Assembly: GCA_902363835.1 (NCBI GenBank)
Contig: CABJBM010000013.1
Coordinates: forward strand, 62,001 to 126,000
Reading direction: 5' to 3'
DNA from: Lachnospiraceae bacterium
GTDB lineage: Bacteria > Bacillota > Clostridia > Lachnospirales > Lachnospiraceae
Length of the DNA: 64,000 nt
How positions within the stretch are numbered: position 1 is the first letter of the stretch; every line of letters starts with the position of its first letter. The translations under genes and the position numbers were made by a program. Below, piece by piece: positions 43,530 to 52,905 of this stretch. Under the pieces are notes generated by a model. The model ran no database searches. It saw only the letters and a program-made list of their open reading frames with translations, and had not been told where the DNA came from.

Positions 43530-43557
43530 ATTATACCATTCATTCCTCATTTGTCAA
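43530..43557 (-). promoter_or_regulatory. trpS promoter
   Basis: TTGACA (43552-43557), 16-bp spacer, TATAAT (43530-43535) on the minus strand, directly after the metH stop. Confidence 0.8.
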
Positions 43558-43566
43558 TCAGGAGTC

Positions 43567-46005
43567 CTATTTTGTCTGAAATACTCCCTCCGCATAATTG
43601 ACCGAAGCCATTGCATCACGGCAGTATTGGTCTGCGCCAATGGTTTTTGCATATCCTTCCGTAAGTACGGCTCCGCCCACCATTACCTTTACGGCTGGAG
43701 CAGTCTCTCTTAACTGTCTGATGGTCTCTTCCATGCTGGGGACTGTGGTGGTCATGAGGGCGCTTAGGCCTACCAGGTTCACCTCATCCCTTATGGCAGT
43801 CTCCACAATCCTTTCAGGAGGAACGTCCTTTCCCAGATCAATGACATCATAGCCGTAGTTTTCCAGAAGAACCTTTACAATATTCTTGCCGATATCATGA
43901 ATATCTCCTTTGACAGTAGCCAGGATAATTTTTCCCTTTTTCTCCTGGGCTACTCCACCCTCTGCCATCTTCTCCTTAATGACCTCAAAGGCTGCCTTGG
44001 CTGCTTCCGCACTCATAAGAAGCTGGGGAAGGAATACGGTTCCATTTTCAAAACCTTTTCCCACCCGGTCCAAAGCCGGAATCATCTCCTGGTTTATAAT
44101 TGTCAAAGGCTCCTGTTCCTTTAAAAGCTCTGTTACCGCGGCATGGGCCCTGTCCTTAAGGCCTTTTGCAATGCTTTCTGACAGGGGTATATCCTTGCCG
44201 GAAGCACTGCCTGCCAAAGAGGAGGTTCCCGGCCTTACCGTCTCCCCAAGAGTGGCAACCTGGCCGCTGTAAACCGAGATATAGCCGCTGCACTGAGGGT
44301 CTAAATCCGCAAGAGTCCGGAAGCTGTAATAAGAACGCATCATTGCTTCTGAATTGGGGTTTATGATGGCAGCGCTTAAACCATTTTGAAGGGCCATTGC
44401 AAAAAAGGTGGCATTGATGATCTCTCTCTGGGGAAGGCCAAAGGAAATGTTGGAAACTCCCAGTATGGTCCTGCCTCCCAGTTCATCCCTGACCCTTCTT
44501 AAGGTTTCAAGAGTGGTCAGCGCTCCCTTGCTGTCGGAGCTGACGGTCATGCACAGAGCATCGATAACAATGTCTTTTTTATCAATTCCATATTCTGCGG
44601 CCTTTTTATAGATTTTCTCTGAAACGGCGATCCTTCCGTCTGCTGTTTCCGGGATGCCATCCTCATCAAGAGCCAGGGCAACCACAACGCCGCCGTACCG
44701 TTTTACAAGAGGAAAAATGGCCTCCATCACTTCCTTTTTTCCGTTTACGGAATTAATGAGAGGCTTACCGTTATAAACCCTCATGGCCCGTTCCATTGCC
44801 TCTGTATTGGAGGTGTCGATCTGAAGAGGCAGATCAATGATGCTTTGAAGCTCCTTTATCACTTCCACCATCATGGAAGACTCATCAATTTCCGGAAGGC
44901 CCACGTTTACATCCAGTACATGGGCTCCATTGTCCTGCTGGGCCACGCCTTCCCTGAGGATATATTCCAGGTTGTGATCCCGAAGGGCCTGCTTAAACTT
45001 GGATTTTCCTGTTGGATTGATTCTCTCTCCGATGATGACCGGATCATCACCGATCAGGACGGCCTGTGCATAGGAAGAGATCACAGTCCGGTTTTTCTTA
45101 TCCGGCAGCTTAACAGGAAGATCCTTGCAAAGAGCCACTGTTTTTTCTATGTGTTCCGGTGTGGTCCCGCAGCATCCGCCGATCACACAGGCTCCTTCTT
45201 CTGCAATTTCCTTCATGGCGGCCGCAAATTCTCCGGCATCAATATCATAAACCGTTTTCCCGCCTTCGCTTCTTGGAAGCCCTGCATTGGGGTTTACAAT
45301 AACCGGTATGGAAACCACCTTCATGATATTGGTTAAAATGCCCTTCATCTGCACCGGTCCCAGTCCGCAGTTAATGCCCAGGGCATCAACTCGCAGGCCC
45401 TCTAAAAGGGCAACCGTTGACTCAACATTTCCACCGGTCAAAAGCTTTCCTTTATCATCAAAAATCATGGTCACGAACACGGGAAGGCGGCTGTTTTCCT
45501 TTGCAGCAAGCACAGCCGCCTTGGCCTCATAGCTGTCGCTCATGGTCTCAATGAGCACCAGGTCCGCTCCTTCCCGTTCCCCGATCTTCACTACCTGGGA
45601 AAACATCTTGTAGGCATCCTCAAAGTCCAAATCGCCCAAAGGCTTTAAAAGCTTTCCTGTAGGACCTAAATCAAGGGCAATATACCCCTTTTCCTTTCCA
45701 GCAGGATAGGAGGCTGTCTCCACCGCATTCCTGGCATTTTTTAACGCTGCGGTCACCACCTCTTCCAGATCGAATTCTGCACCTTTATGAAATTTCAGCC
45801 CATTGGCTCCAAAGGTATTTGTCTTTATAATGTCCGCTCCTGCTTCCAGATAATCACGGTGAAGCTTAGTAATGATATCCGGATGCTTTACATTCCATGT
45901 TTCCGGCAGTTCTCCCGGCTCAAGGCCGCTGGCCTGCAAAAGGCTTCCTGTTCCGCCGTCAAAAAACACTATCCTCTTCTTTATCTCTTCTAAAATCCCT
46001 GCCAT
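43567..46005 (-). CDS. metH: Cobalamin-dependent methionine synthase, lacking the activation domain
   Basis: About 812 residues from ATG 46005 (GGAGGGACC). Homocysteine domain (1-~300) with zinc Cys in LGINCGLGP and VIGGCCGTTPEH. Pterin-binding domain (~320-590) with VIIGERINPTGKSKFKQAL and LDVNVGLPEID. Cap and B12 domain (~600-812) with GDIHDIGKNIV carrying the cobalt-ligand His. The C-terminal SAM-dependent reactivation domain is missing and is encoded separately by the next gene upstream. It methylates homocysteine from methyl-THF. Confidence 0.93.
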   Translation of the reverse strand: MAGILEEIKKRIVFFDGGTGSLLQASGLEPGELPETWNVKHPDIITKLHRDYLEAGADIIKTNTFGANGLKFHKGAEFDLEEVVTAALKNARNAVETASYPAGKEKGYIALDLGPTGKLLKPLGDLDFEDAYKMFSQVVKIGEREGADLVLIETMSDSYEAKAAVLAAKENSRLPVFVTMIFDDKGKLLTGGNVESTVALLEGLRVDALGINCGLGPVQMKGILTNIMKVVSIPVIVNPNAGLPRSEGGKTVYDIDAGEFAAAMKEIAEEGACVIGGCCGTTPEHIEKTVALCKDLPVKLPDKKNRTVISSYAQAVLIGDDPVIIGERINPTGKSKFKQALRDHNLEYILREGVAQQDNGAHVLDVNVGLPEIDESSMMVEVIKELQSIIDLPLQIDTSNTEAMERAMRVYNGKPLINSVNGKKEVMEAIFPLVKRYGGVVVALALDEDGIPETADGRIAVSEKIYKKAAEYGIDKKDIVIDALCMTVSSDSKGALTTLETLRRVRDELGGRTILGVSNISFGLPQREIINATFFAMALQNGLSAAIINPNSEAMMRSYYSFRTLADLDPQCSGYISVYSGQVATLGETVRPGTSSLAGSASGKDIPLSESIAKGLKDRAHAAVTELLKEQEPLTIINQEMIPALDRVGKGFENGTVFLPQLLMSAEAAKAAFEVIKEKMAEGGVAQEKKGKIILATVKGDIHDIGKNIVKVLLENYGYDVIDLGKDVPPERIVETAIRDEVNLVGLSALMTTTVPSMEETIRQLRETAPAVKVMVGGAVLTEGYAKTIGADQYCRDAMASVNYAEGVFQTK

Positions 46006-46032
46006 TGGTCCCTCCATCTGCGTTTGTATCTT

Positions 46033-46677
46033 TTAATTTCTCCGGTATGCACAATCTGTCTTATTACAGGATTCACAGCCCTTTATTTCACAGCGGTAAG
46101 GCTTCCCGCTGACTCCCATAACCGCTGTAACGGATTTGGAAGGCGTCATGAGAAGGCTGTCCGTCAGCATGATGCCGATTCTTTTAGACGTTTCCAAAAC
46201 TGCCGTAATATCCTTCTGGCACTCTAAGGGAAAGTCACCGTAACCAGGGCTGAACCTGGGTCTTAAGTACAGTCTTCTGTCTTCATATTCCTGCTTAAGC
46301 TTCCGGTTCTCTTCATCACAGTATTCCTCAATCATGGCTGTGGCCGCCGCCTGCATGATGACAGCCTTGCTCATTTGCAGTTTTGTATACTTATGCAAAA
46401 GCACATCTACCCCTGCGCCCAAAGTGGCGGCAAATAAGATCACCTGTTCACAATCCGCTAAATTCCGGCTTAAATTCCGGCTCCTGGTCTTAAATACGGT
46501 AAAATCGATCCTATCATCAGAAAGCAGTTCCACAGGATATACCCGGCTTATGCTTTTTGGGGATGCAGCTGCCTCAAGCTCTCTGAGACATTCTTCAATC
46601 AAAGCATTTACGGCTTCATCGCCTTCATTTTTTCCGTATCCTAAATACCGCCGAATCTCCTTTCGGCTGATTTCCAT
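46033..46677 (-). CDS. Stand-alone methionine synthase reactivation-domain protein
   Basis: 214 residues; GGAGGAACAGCA before the ATG. RRLYLRPRFSPGYGDFPLEC and LLMTPSKSVTAVMGVSG match the MetH activation domain (SAM binding RxxxGY), and a Cys-rich tail CEIKGCESCNKTDCAYR ends the protein. It would reduce and remethylate cob(II)alamin on the neighbouring MetH. It lies 27 bp upstream of metH in the same transcript. Confidence 0.9.
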   Translation of the reverse strand: MEISRKEIRRYLGYGKNEGDEAVNALIEECLRELEAAASPKSISRVYPVELLSDDRIDFTVFKTRSRNLSRNLADCEQVILFAATLGAGVDVLLHKYTKLQMSKAVIMQAAATAMIEEYCDEENRKLKQEYEDRRLYLRPRFSPGYGDFPLECQKDITAVLETSKRIGIMLTDSLLMTPSKSVTAVMGVSGKPYRCEIKGCESCNKTDCAYRRN

Positions 46678-46708
46678 TGCTGTTCCTCCGTCTTTTTTAT
46701 TTTAAAAT

Positions 46709-46740
46709 AGGCCCGGCTCTTTGAAAAGGAGCCGGACCCT
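46709..46740 (-). terminator. Terminator after metF
   Basis: Stem AGGGTCCGGCTC / GAGCCGGGCCT, then ATTTTAAAAT on the minus strand. It separates metF from the metH pair. Confidence 0.75.
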
Positions 46741-46752
46741 GATTGAAAGGAA

Positions 46753-47610
46753 TCACAATATCTCAGAAAGGTTCTCCTTGATTTTTAACGCCACATCCGG
46801 CTTATTCATGGAATAAACATGGATGGCATTCACTCCGTTGGCGATAAGATCAATGATCTGTTCTGTGGCATAGGCGATTCCCGCCTGTTTCATAGCTGCC
46901 GGATTCTCTCCGAATCTGTCCACAATGGCCTTGAAACGGGAAGGCAGATAAGTTCCTGACAGCTGGCAGCTTCGGATAATCTGCCTTACATTGGTCACAG
47001 GCATAATTCCTGCAACAACGGGAACTGTAATTCCTTTTTCCCTGATCCGGTACAGATAATTGTATAAAATGTTATTATCAAAAAACATCTGAGTAGTAAC
47101 AAAATCACAGCCTGCTTCCACCTTTTGTTTTAAATAATCCATGTCAATGGTTTTACTGGTGGATTCCACATGGCCTTCCGGATAGCAGGCAGCACCAATG
47201 CAGAAATCCCCTGCTTCCTTGATCTCCCTGATTAAATCAGAGGCATAATGATATTCTCTCTTGGCCGGAGCATCCAAAGGCATATCTCCCCGGAGAGCCA
47301 GCACATTTTCAATTCCGGCTTCTTTCAATTCACCAAGGACCTGATGCACCTTTTCTTTGGTGGAGGAAACACAGGTTAAATGAGCCAGAGCTGTCACATG
47401 ATACTCATGATGCAGGGCAGAAGCGATATCAACGGTATATTGGCTGGTTCCCCCGCCTGCTCCGTATGTAACGCTCATAAAAGCCGGATTCAGCTTTGCG
47501 ATCTCTGCCGCCGCCCGTTCCACTGACTCATATTTATCCTCTGTTTTGGGTGGAAATACTTCAAAGGATAAGGTCGGCTTTCCCTGGCTTAATATGTCTT
47601 TAATTTTCAT
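46753..47610 (-). CDS. metF: Methylenetetrahydrofolate reductase
   Basis: 285 residues, TIM-barrel flavoprotein. LSFEVFPPKT carries the catalytic Glu, with MSVTYGAGG, ALRGDMP, IGAACYPEGH and DFVTTQMFFDN. It reduces methylene-THF to methyl-THF, the methyl donor for MetH encoded downstream. A repeat copy lies in its leader at 47635-47689. Confidence 0.94.
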   Translation of the reverse strand: MKIKDILSQGKPTLSFEVFPPKTEDKYESVERAAAEIAKLNPAFMSVTYGAGGGTSQYTVDIASALHHEYHVTALAHLTCVSSTKEKVHQVLGELKEAGIENVLALRGDMPLDAPAKREYHYASDLIREIKEAGDFCIGAACYPEGHVESTSKTIDMDYLKQKVEAGCDFVTTQMFFDNNILYNYLYRIREKGITVPVVAGIMPVTNVRQIIRSCQLSGTYLPSRFKAIVDRFGENPAAMKQAGIAYATEQIIDLIANGVNAIHVYSMNKPDVALKIKENLSEIL

Positions 47611-47634
47611 GCGGTCTGTCTCCTATCTTTTGTT

Positions 47635-47689
47635 TCATCTTTCTTGCCCATGTACTTTGGGTATAAAGGTATACTTAAAGGATATTTCA
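47635..47689. repeat. Diverged copy of the 52-bp intergenic repeat
   Basis: Aligns with the two copies at 49251-49354: GCCCATG-N-TTTGGG, ATAAAGGTATAC and a decayed GAAGGGTGTTTC end. It lies just upstream of metF. Confidence 0.65.
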
Positions 47690-47741
47690 TTTTTCATTTA
47701 ACACTTTACCACAAAAAACTGTTTCCTGCAATATATCCGTT

Positions 47742-48893
47742 TTACGTTTCCTGGCTCTCCATTACCTGTGGGTTGCTGCAGGAGACATAGATCCTGATCC
47801 CATCGTCGGTAAGATAAGCACTGATATCAAACAGCCCTTCCATAATGTACAATCCGTCTTCCTGCCATTCCTTTGTCCTGGCCTGCTCCAAAATAGCCGG
47901 AATGCTGCTTTCTTCCTGAGGGATTCCGGCGGCTGTTTCCGTAAGCCTTAGAAACTCCTCTAAAAAGGCAAGAGAAGCCTCCCGGTCCTTCAGAGAAGAG
48001 ATATAATCATGAAGCTCTCCCGTAGCCGTATCATAATTGATGTCAACATACTGGAATACATAGTTCTCATCACTTGGATCCATCTGACTGGTCACTTCAT
48101 CCTCAAAAGAGAAGCTTTCCACGGTCTCATAATAGGATATAGGACCATTCTCTTCTTCAAATATATAATTGTCAGAATAAACTGCCCCGTCTTCCATCTG
48201 ATAGCCATAATCTGTTTCCTTAAAAAACTGCTCCATGGAAGCTGCGATCTGCCTTCCGTCAGCCGGAAAATGAATATAGCCGGTACAGGACTCTCCGGAA
48301 GCCTTTACTTCCTCTTCTTCAATCTCAGTAAAACCGGAATCATCGTATGGGACTGCTGTCTCATAATTGCTATAATCACTTTTATTATCCATCAGCCGGT
48401 TTACTGTTCCAATGACCTTTGGTATGACATTTATAATAATGAGCATGGCAATGAATCCTGCCAGGGGTCTCCTGGAATTCCTTCCCCTTTTTGCCTGGCC
48501 CGGCTGGGAGGATTGGGAAGGATTATGGCCTGCAGCAGGCACCACAGGTTTTCCCGCCTCCTGAGGCCTGGAATTTAACGGCCTCTGAGGCACACCATTT
48601 TGCCTGGCAGTCCCCGGAACATTCCCCTTCTGCTGATTTCCCCGGGCATTCCCTCTCTGCTGGTTTCCTGGCACATTCCCACTCTGTTGAGTTCCCTGCC
48701 CATAACTTCTCTGCTGGTTTCCCTGCACATTCGGCTCACGGGAATCATGGCTGTTTTCATAAGTCGGGCGTCTTTCATTCAAATAATAATCTGCATCCCA
48801 CAAATGGGGCTGGCGGATCACCCGTCTGCACCGCGGGCAGTAATTCATCTCATTTACCGGAAGATCACAAACCGGACAAATCTTTTTCATCAT
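47742..48893 (-). CDS. Zinc-ribbon membrane protein of unknown function
   Basis: 383 residues. N-terminal zinc ribbon CPVCDLPVNEMNYCPRC (two CxxC pairs). Residues ~50-140 are a low-complexity stretch with repeated G-N-Q-Q-R/K and P/G units. One membrane helix follows (FIAMLIIINVIPKVIG, ~150-170) and then an acidic domain of ~210 residues. It would place the ribbon inside and the C-terminal domain outside. I do not recognise the C-terminal domain. It lies between metF and the dcw cluster. Confidence 0.75.
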   Translation of the reverse strand: MMKKICPVCDLPVNEMNYCPRCRRVIRQPHLWDADYYLNERRPTYENSHDSREPNVQGNQQRSYGQGTQQSGNVPGNQQRGNARGNQQKGNVPGTARQNGVPQRPLNSRPQEAGKPVVPAAGHNPSQSSQPGQAKRGRNSRRPLAGFIAMLIIINVIPKVIGTVNRLMDNKSDYSNYETAVPYDDSGFTEIEEEEVKASGESCTGYIHFPADGRQIAASMEQFFKETDYGYQMEDGAVYSDNYIFEEENGPISYYETVESFSFEDEVTSQMDPSDENYVFQYVDINYDTATGELHDYISSLKDREASLAFLEEFLRLTETAAGIPQEESSIPAILEQARTKEWQEDGLYIMEGLFDISAYLTDDGIRIYVSCSNPQVMESQET

Positions 48894-48908
48894 CCCAAAT
48901 CCCTCCTT

Positions 48909-49235
48909 TTATCCCAGTACCAGATGAGCCACTGCAATTTCGTCATCCTCATGGAAGCCTTGGGCACACACCTGTATATCATAAACATACTTCTCATGAA
49001 GGCCGGTAATGGAAGCAATCTGAGCAATTGTCTTTCCTTCCTGAGCCAGAGCCATCACCTGATGAACGTCTGCAATTGTCTTTTTTAACAGTTCATCGGA
49101 TTGGCCGGAAGGTTCAAACCCGGCCGTCTCCTTATCTGACTCTGTGATAAAATCCTCCAAAGACAAGGTCTTTCCTTCTTCCCTGCCGTTATAATAATCC
49201 TGGTCAAGCTCCCAATCCTGTTCTTTCTCTGACAT
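48909..49235 (-). CDS. Small acidic protein with a helix-turn-helix-like end
   Basis: About 108 residues from ATG 49235 (AAAGGAG). The N-terminal half is acidic (EKEQDWELDQDYYNGREEG). The C-terminal half, VMALAQEGKTIAQIASITGL then HEKYVYDIQVCAQG, looks like a helix-turn-helix with an A-x3-G turn. It is 15 bp upstream of the zinc-ribbon gene, so the two are an operon. The function is unknown. Confidence 0.7.
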   Translation of the reverse strand: MSEKEQDWELDQDYYNGREEGKTLSLEDFITESDKETAGFEPSGQSDELLKKTIADVHQVMALAQEGKTIAQIASITGLHEKYVYDIQVCAQGFHEDDEIAVAHLVLG

Positions 49236-49250
49236 TTTGCCACTCCTTTC

Positions 49251-49354
49251 CTCTTTCCAGCCCATGCTTTCTGGGCATAAAGGTATACCCGAAGGGTGTT
49301 TCCTCTTTCCTGCCCATGCTTTTTGGGCATAAAGGTATACCCGAAGGGTGTTTC
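49251..49354. repeat. Two tandem copies of a 52-bp palindromic repeat
   Basis: Copies 49251-49302 and 49303-49354 differ at about three positions. Each has a hairpin GCCCA-TGCTTTTT-GGGC type, the palindrome GGTATACC and ACCC-GAA-GGGT. A third, diverged copy is at 47635-47689. Confidence 0.85.
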
Positions 49355-49386
49355 AAAAACAGGCAGGTTCATCGGAACCTGCCTGA
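49355..49386 (-). terminator. Terminator after ftsZ, end of the dcw operon
   Basis: Stem CAGGCAGGTTC / GAACCTGCCTG, then TTTTTG on the minus strand. Confidence 0.85.
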
Positions 49387-49405
49387 ATATGTAATCTCAT
49401 GAATT

Positions 49406-50743
49406 TTATCTTTTATTTCTTAAAAAGTCGGGAATATTAATCTGAACTTCTTTGTTCACAGTAGGACGATAAGGCTGTCCGCCTCCCTGGGAAGCGCCCT
49501 GAGCAGGATTCTGTCCCTGATAATTAGGCTTAGTATAGTTTCCGGCTCCGTAGTTCTGGTTCCCATAATTCTGGTTATTATAGCTGCTGTTATTTGGATA
49601 ATTCTGATTGTTATAAGCCGGATTGGAATAATTGGCATTTCCATAGTTCGGATTATAATTCTGGTTATATCCAGGAGTTGCTGTTGTAGCTGCTGCTTCC
49701 TGATTCACGGCCTGTGACTGAGCTGCTGCTTTTGGCTGTTTATAGTTAGGATTGGAAAAATTCGTCATGACCTTGGATACAGGAGTCTCAGACTGCATGT
49801 CCAGTCCGGTTGCAATTACAGTAATGCTGGCTTCATCATGAGCGTTTTCATCATACATGGCACCAAAGATAATGTTTGCATCATCTCCTGCCATCTCCTG
49901 AACATAGCTGGCCGCTTCATTGGCCTCAACCAGGCTGATATCACCGGAAATGTTAATGATGACATGAGAAGCTCCCTCAATGGTAGTTTCAAGCAATGGG
50001 CTGGATACCGCCTGTTTCACGGCTTCCAATGCCTTTTCATCACCCTTTGCCCTGCCGATACCGATATGGGCAATGCCCTTATCTGTCATAACTGTCTGTA
50101 CATCTGCAAAGTCCAGGTTAATAAGTCCGGGAACATTGATCAGATCCGTAATGCCCTGTACTGCCTGCTGAAGGACTTCATCCGCTTTTTTTAAGGCATC
50201 AGGCATGGTAGTACGCCTGTCCACGATTTCAAGAAGGCGGTCATTGGGTATCACAATTAAGGTATCCACGCTCTCTTTTAAGCGTTCAATACCCGCAATC
50301 GCATTGCTCATACGGGTCCTTGCTTCAAAGCGGAAAGGCTTTGTCACAACGCCCACAGTGAGAATTCCCATATCTTTCGCAATTTTAGCAACAACAGGAG
50401 CTGCTCCGGTTCCGGTTCCGCCACCCATTCCGCAGGTAACGAATACCATATCAGCACCCTTCATGGTCTGTGCCAGATCGTCCGCATTCTCCTCTGCCGC
50501 CTTTTCGCCGATCTCCGGCTTGGCACCTGCACCAAGACCTTTTGTCAGTTTCTCTCCGATCTGCATGGCTGTAGGAGCCTTACAAAACTGCAAGGCCTGC
50601 TTGTCCGTATTAATTCCAAGAAATTCCACACCAGCTATATTCTCATCAATCATGCGGTTTACCGCATTGTTTCCGGCACCGCCTACTCCGATTACTAGAA
50701 TTCTTGCAGCATTGTCCGCCTCATTTATCTTAATCTCTAACAA
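49406..50743 (-). CDS. ftsZ: Cell division protein FtsZ
   Basis: 445 residues. The start is TTG 50743, 8 nt after AAAGGAGG. Tubulin signature [25 protein letters not shown], and T7 loop NLDFADVQT. The globular core ends near 330; residues ~345-430 form an unusually Asn/Tyr/Gln-rich linker (repeats of N-Q-N-Y and N-P-N-Y), ending in the conserved tail [11 protein letters not shown] that binds FtsA/SepF. It forms the cytokinetic ring. Confidence 0.96.
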   Translation of the reverse strand: MLEIKINEADNAARILVIGVGGAGNNAVNRMIDENIAGVEFLGINTDKQALQFCKAPTAMQIGEKLTKGLGAGAKPEIGEKAAEENADDLAQTMKGADMVFVTCGMGGGTGTGAAPVVAKIAKDMGILTVGVVTKPFRFEARTRMSNAIAGIERLKESVDTLIVIPNDRLLEIVDRRTTMPDALKKADEVLQQAVQGITDLINVPGLINLDFADVQTVMTDKGIAHIGIGRAKGDEKALEAVKQAVSSPLLETTIEGASHVIINISGDISLVEANEAASYVQEMAGDDANIIFGAMYDENAHDEASITVIATGLDMQSETPVSKVMTNFSNPNYKQPKAAAQSQAVNQEAAATTATPGYNQNYNPNYGNANYSNPAYNNQNYPNNSSYNNQNYGNQNYGAGNYTKPNYQGQNPAQGASQGGGQPYRPTVNKEVQINIPDFLRNKR

Positions 50744-50861
50744 GATTATATCCTCCTTTAACCATAAACAGCTTACTCTATAAACCTAATTAATATAATA
50801 TTTGATTTTCACAAAAATATCAACCATTTTTTAAACAAAATTCCAAGCAAATTATGTAAAT

Positions 50862-51590
50862 TCATTTATTCTTCACAAAACGGTAAGAAGTGACGGTTTC
50901 CGCCTCGTCATAAGTGTCCAGATACAGGGTGCCTGATAATCCTCCCAAAACAGGGAGCTGATCCTTCAGCTCAGAGATTTTTCCGTTCATCTGGTCATAG
51001 CTTCCAAGAAAAACCCGGATATCTCCCATGACAAGAGTGGCATCCCCGCGGGAATCATATTTGATCTGGTCAACCAGGATTTCCTTGGTTGATAACAGCT
51101 GGGTCAGATTTAAAATTTCATTAAAAATCTTTTCCTTTTCCACGGGCAGGGGCTGGTGCAGGGCAATGTGCCCGAACTGCAGTCCTGTGATCCAGGGAAT
51201 TCCATCAAGCTTTCCGCTGGAACTTTCCACCACAATTCCATCCTTGTCAAAATACATATAGCTGCCCATATAGGAAACATAACCTACCACGGATTTCTCA
51301 TAGACGATCACTTCAACCTTTACCGGGCTTTGGAACACGATTTTGTAATCTTCCACAAAAGGGATCTGTTCATGCTTTTTAAAGTGATCCTTGTAAAGAC
51401 AAAAAATCGCATTCCGGTCCCAGCCGTCCTTGAATAAAAAACCAACAATCTGCTCTGACGTATACTTTTTATTGCCAGTCACCGTAATATCCCTGATCTG
51501 CAGCGACAAAAAAATGACAGTTACCAGAAAAATCACGGTGGCTGCAATTCCAAATTTAATTTTTCTTCTGCTTTTTCTTAAATCTTTCAT
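50862..51590 (-). CDS. divIB: Cell division protein DivIB/FtsQ
   Basis: 242 residues. Short basic N-terminus, one membrane helix (FGIAATVIFLVTVIFLSLQI) and an extracellular POTRA domain starting IRDITVTGNKKYTSEQIVGF, then a beta domain. It belongs to the DivIB-DivIC-FtsL complex that governs septal synthesis. It overlaps murA by 4 bp (ATGA). Confidence 0.88.
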   Translation of the reverse strand: MKDLRKSRRKIKFGIAATVIFLVTVIFLSLQIRDITVTGNKKYTSEQIVGFLFKDGWDRNAIFCLYKDHFKKHEQIPFVEDYKIVFQSPVKVEVIVYEKSVVGYVSYMGSYMYFDKDGIVVESSSGKLDGIPWITGLQFGHIALHQPLPVEKEKIFNEILNLTQLLSTKEILVDQIKYDSRGDATLVMGDIRVFLGSYDQMNGKISELKDQLPVLGGLSGTLYLDTYDEAETVTSYRFVKNK

Positions 51591-52837
51591 TCCATCCCTC
51601 TGATTGCTGCACCAAGACTGCTTAAGTCGCGGCAGATGTCTACATATCCCCGTTCAATATGATGGCACTCATGGATTTCAGACATGCCTTCACAGGCAAG
51701 GCCTGCAACCACAAGGGCCGCGCCTCCCCGCAGATCCGTGGCAGTTACCCGGTTTCCCTTTAAGGGATAAAGGCCCCGTACCACAGCCTGTTTTCCCTCT
51801 ATTATAATATCTGCACCAAGTTTCTGCAACTCCTTTGCTGTCCCAAAACGTCCCTCAAAGATGGTTTCCTTCAGCCTGCCGGTGCCTTTCCCCGATGCCA
51901 TGACTGCCATTAACTGTGACTGAAGGTCCGTGGGGAATCCCGGATAAGGTTCTGTCATAACATCCACGCAGTCAGGACGTCCCCTCATGGACACTTCCAG
52001 CTGGTCTTCATACCGTTTTATCTCCGCACCCATTTTTTCAGTAAGAGAAAGAACTGAGGTTAAATGCCCGGGCCGGATTCCCTGAAGCACAATGCTTCCT
52101 TCAGCGGCCATAACAGCCATTAAATAAGTTCCTGCAACAATCCTGTCTCCTGCTACAGTGAATTCCGAATCACAAAGCTCCTTTACGCCTGTGACCGCCA
52201 GCCTGGAAGTACCGGTTCCATGGATTTTGGCGCCCATATTGTTTAAAAATTCACATAAAGTAATGATCTCCGGTTCCTTTGCCGCTCCATGGATGACAGT
52301 TACTCCCTGGGCATACACTGCAGCCATCAGGGCATTTTCCGTAGCTCCCACACTGGGAAAGGAGAAATAAATATCGGCGCCCATCAGCCGATCCGCGGAC
52401 GCCAAAAGCTTATCACCCTTCTCCTCAATGACTGCCCCCAGTTTCCGAAAGGCGGACAAGTGTAGGTCAATGGGACGTTCCCCTATGGAACACCCTCCGG
52501 GAAAGCTGGTAACCGCGCTCCCGGTTCTTCCCAGGAGTGAGCCAGACAGCATAATAGAAGAGCGCATGCTCTTTATATACTCTTCCGGTATCTCCGCCTG
52601 TGTCAGAGTCGATGCATCAATTGTCAAGGAATGGCCGTCAAAGCCGCATATACAGCCAATATGCTCAAGTATCCCCAGCATACAGAACACATCCTGTATC
52701 CTGGGGACATTATGAATCACTGTTGTACCTTTATGGAGAACCGCTGCTGCCATCATTGGCAGAACAGCATTTTTGGAACCCTGAATTTTTATCTCACCTT
52801 TTAAGGATCGTAACCCCTGGACCTGTATGACTGACAA
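51587..52837 (-). CDS. murA: UDP-N-acetylglucosamine 1-carboxyvinyltransferase
   Basis: About 416 residues. The start is probably TTG 52837, 7 nt after GGGAGG; the ATG 15 bp upstream has no site. IQGSKNAVLPMMAAAVL holds the substrate Lys-Asn pair, and GGCSIGERPIDLHLSAF the catalytic Cys. EPYPGFPTDLQSQLMAV is the family motif. It commits UDP-GlcNAc to peptidoglycan using PEP. It occupies the place where murG or murB would often be in Bacillus. Confidence 0.93.
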   Translation of the reverse strand: MSVIQVQGLRSLKGEIKIQGSKNAVLPMMAAAVLHKGTTVIHNVPRIQDVFCMLGILEHIGCICGFDGHSLTIDASTLTQAEIPEEYIKSMRSSIMLSGSLLGRTGSAVTSFPGGCSIGERPIDLHLSAFRKLGAVIEEKGDKLLASADRLMGADIYFSFPSVGATENALMAAVYAQGVTVIHGAAKEPEIITLCEFLNNMGAKIHGTGTSRLAVTGVKELCDSEFTVAGDRIVAGTYLMAVMAAEGSIVLQGIRPGHLTSVLSLTEKMGAEIKRYEDQLEVSMRGRPDCVDVMTEPYPGFPTDLQSQLMAVMASGKGTGRLKETIFEGRFGTAKELQKLGADIIIEGKQAVVRGLYPLKGNRVTATDLRGGAALVVAGLACEGMSEIHECHHIERGYVDICRDLSSLGAAIRGME

Positions 52838-52905
52838 TCCGGTACCTCCCATGGCTTCTTATATACTATCCTATGTTAAAAGTGAGAGAATGGTTTCACA
52901 TCCCA

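Noticed and set aside
43348..43530. T-box leader before trpS
   Set aside because: The conserved GGTGGNACCGCG-type antiterminator sequence is absent and no terminator T tract is present.
47611..47741. SAM or cobalamin riboswitch before metF
   Set aside because: The gap is only 130 bp, holds the repeat copy, and no aptamer consensus was seen.
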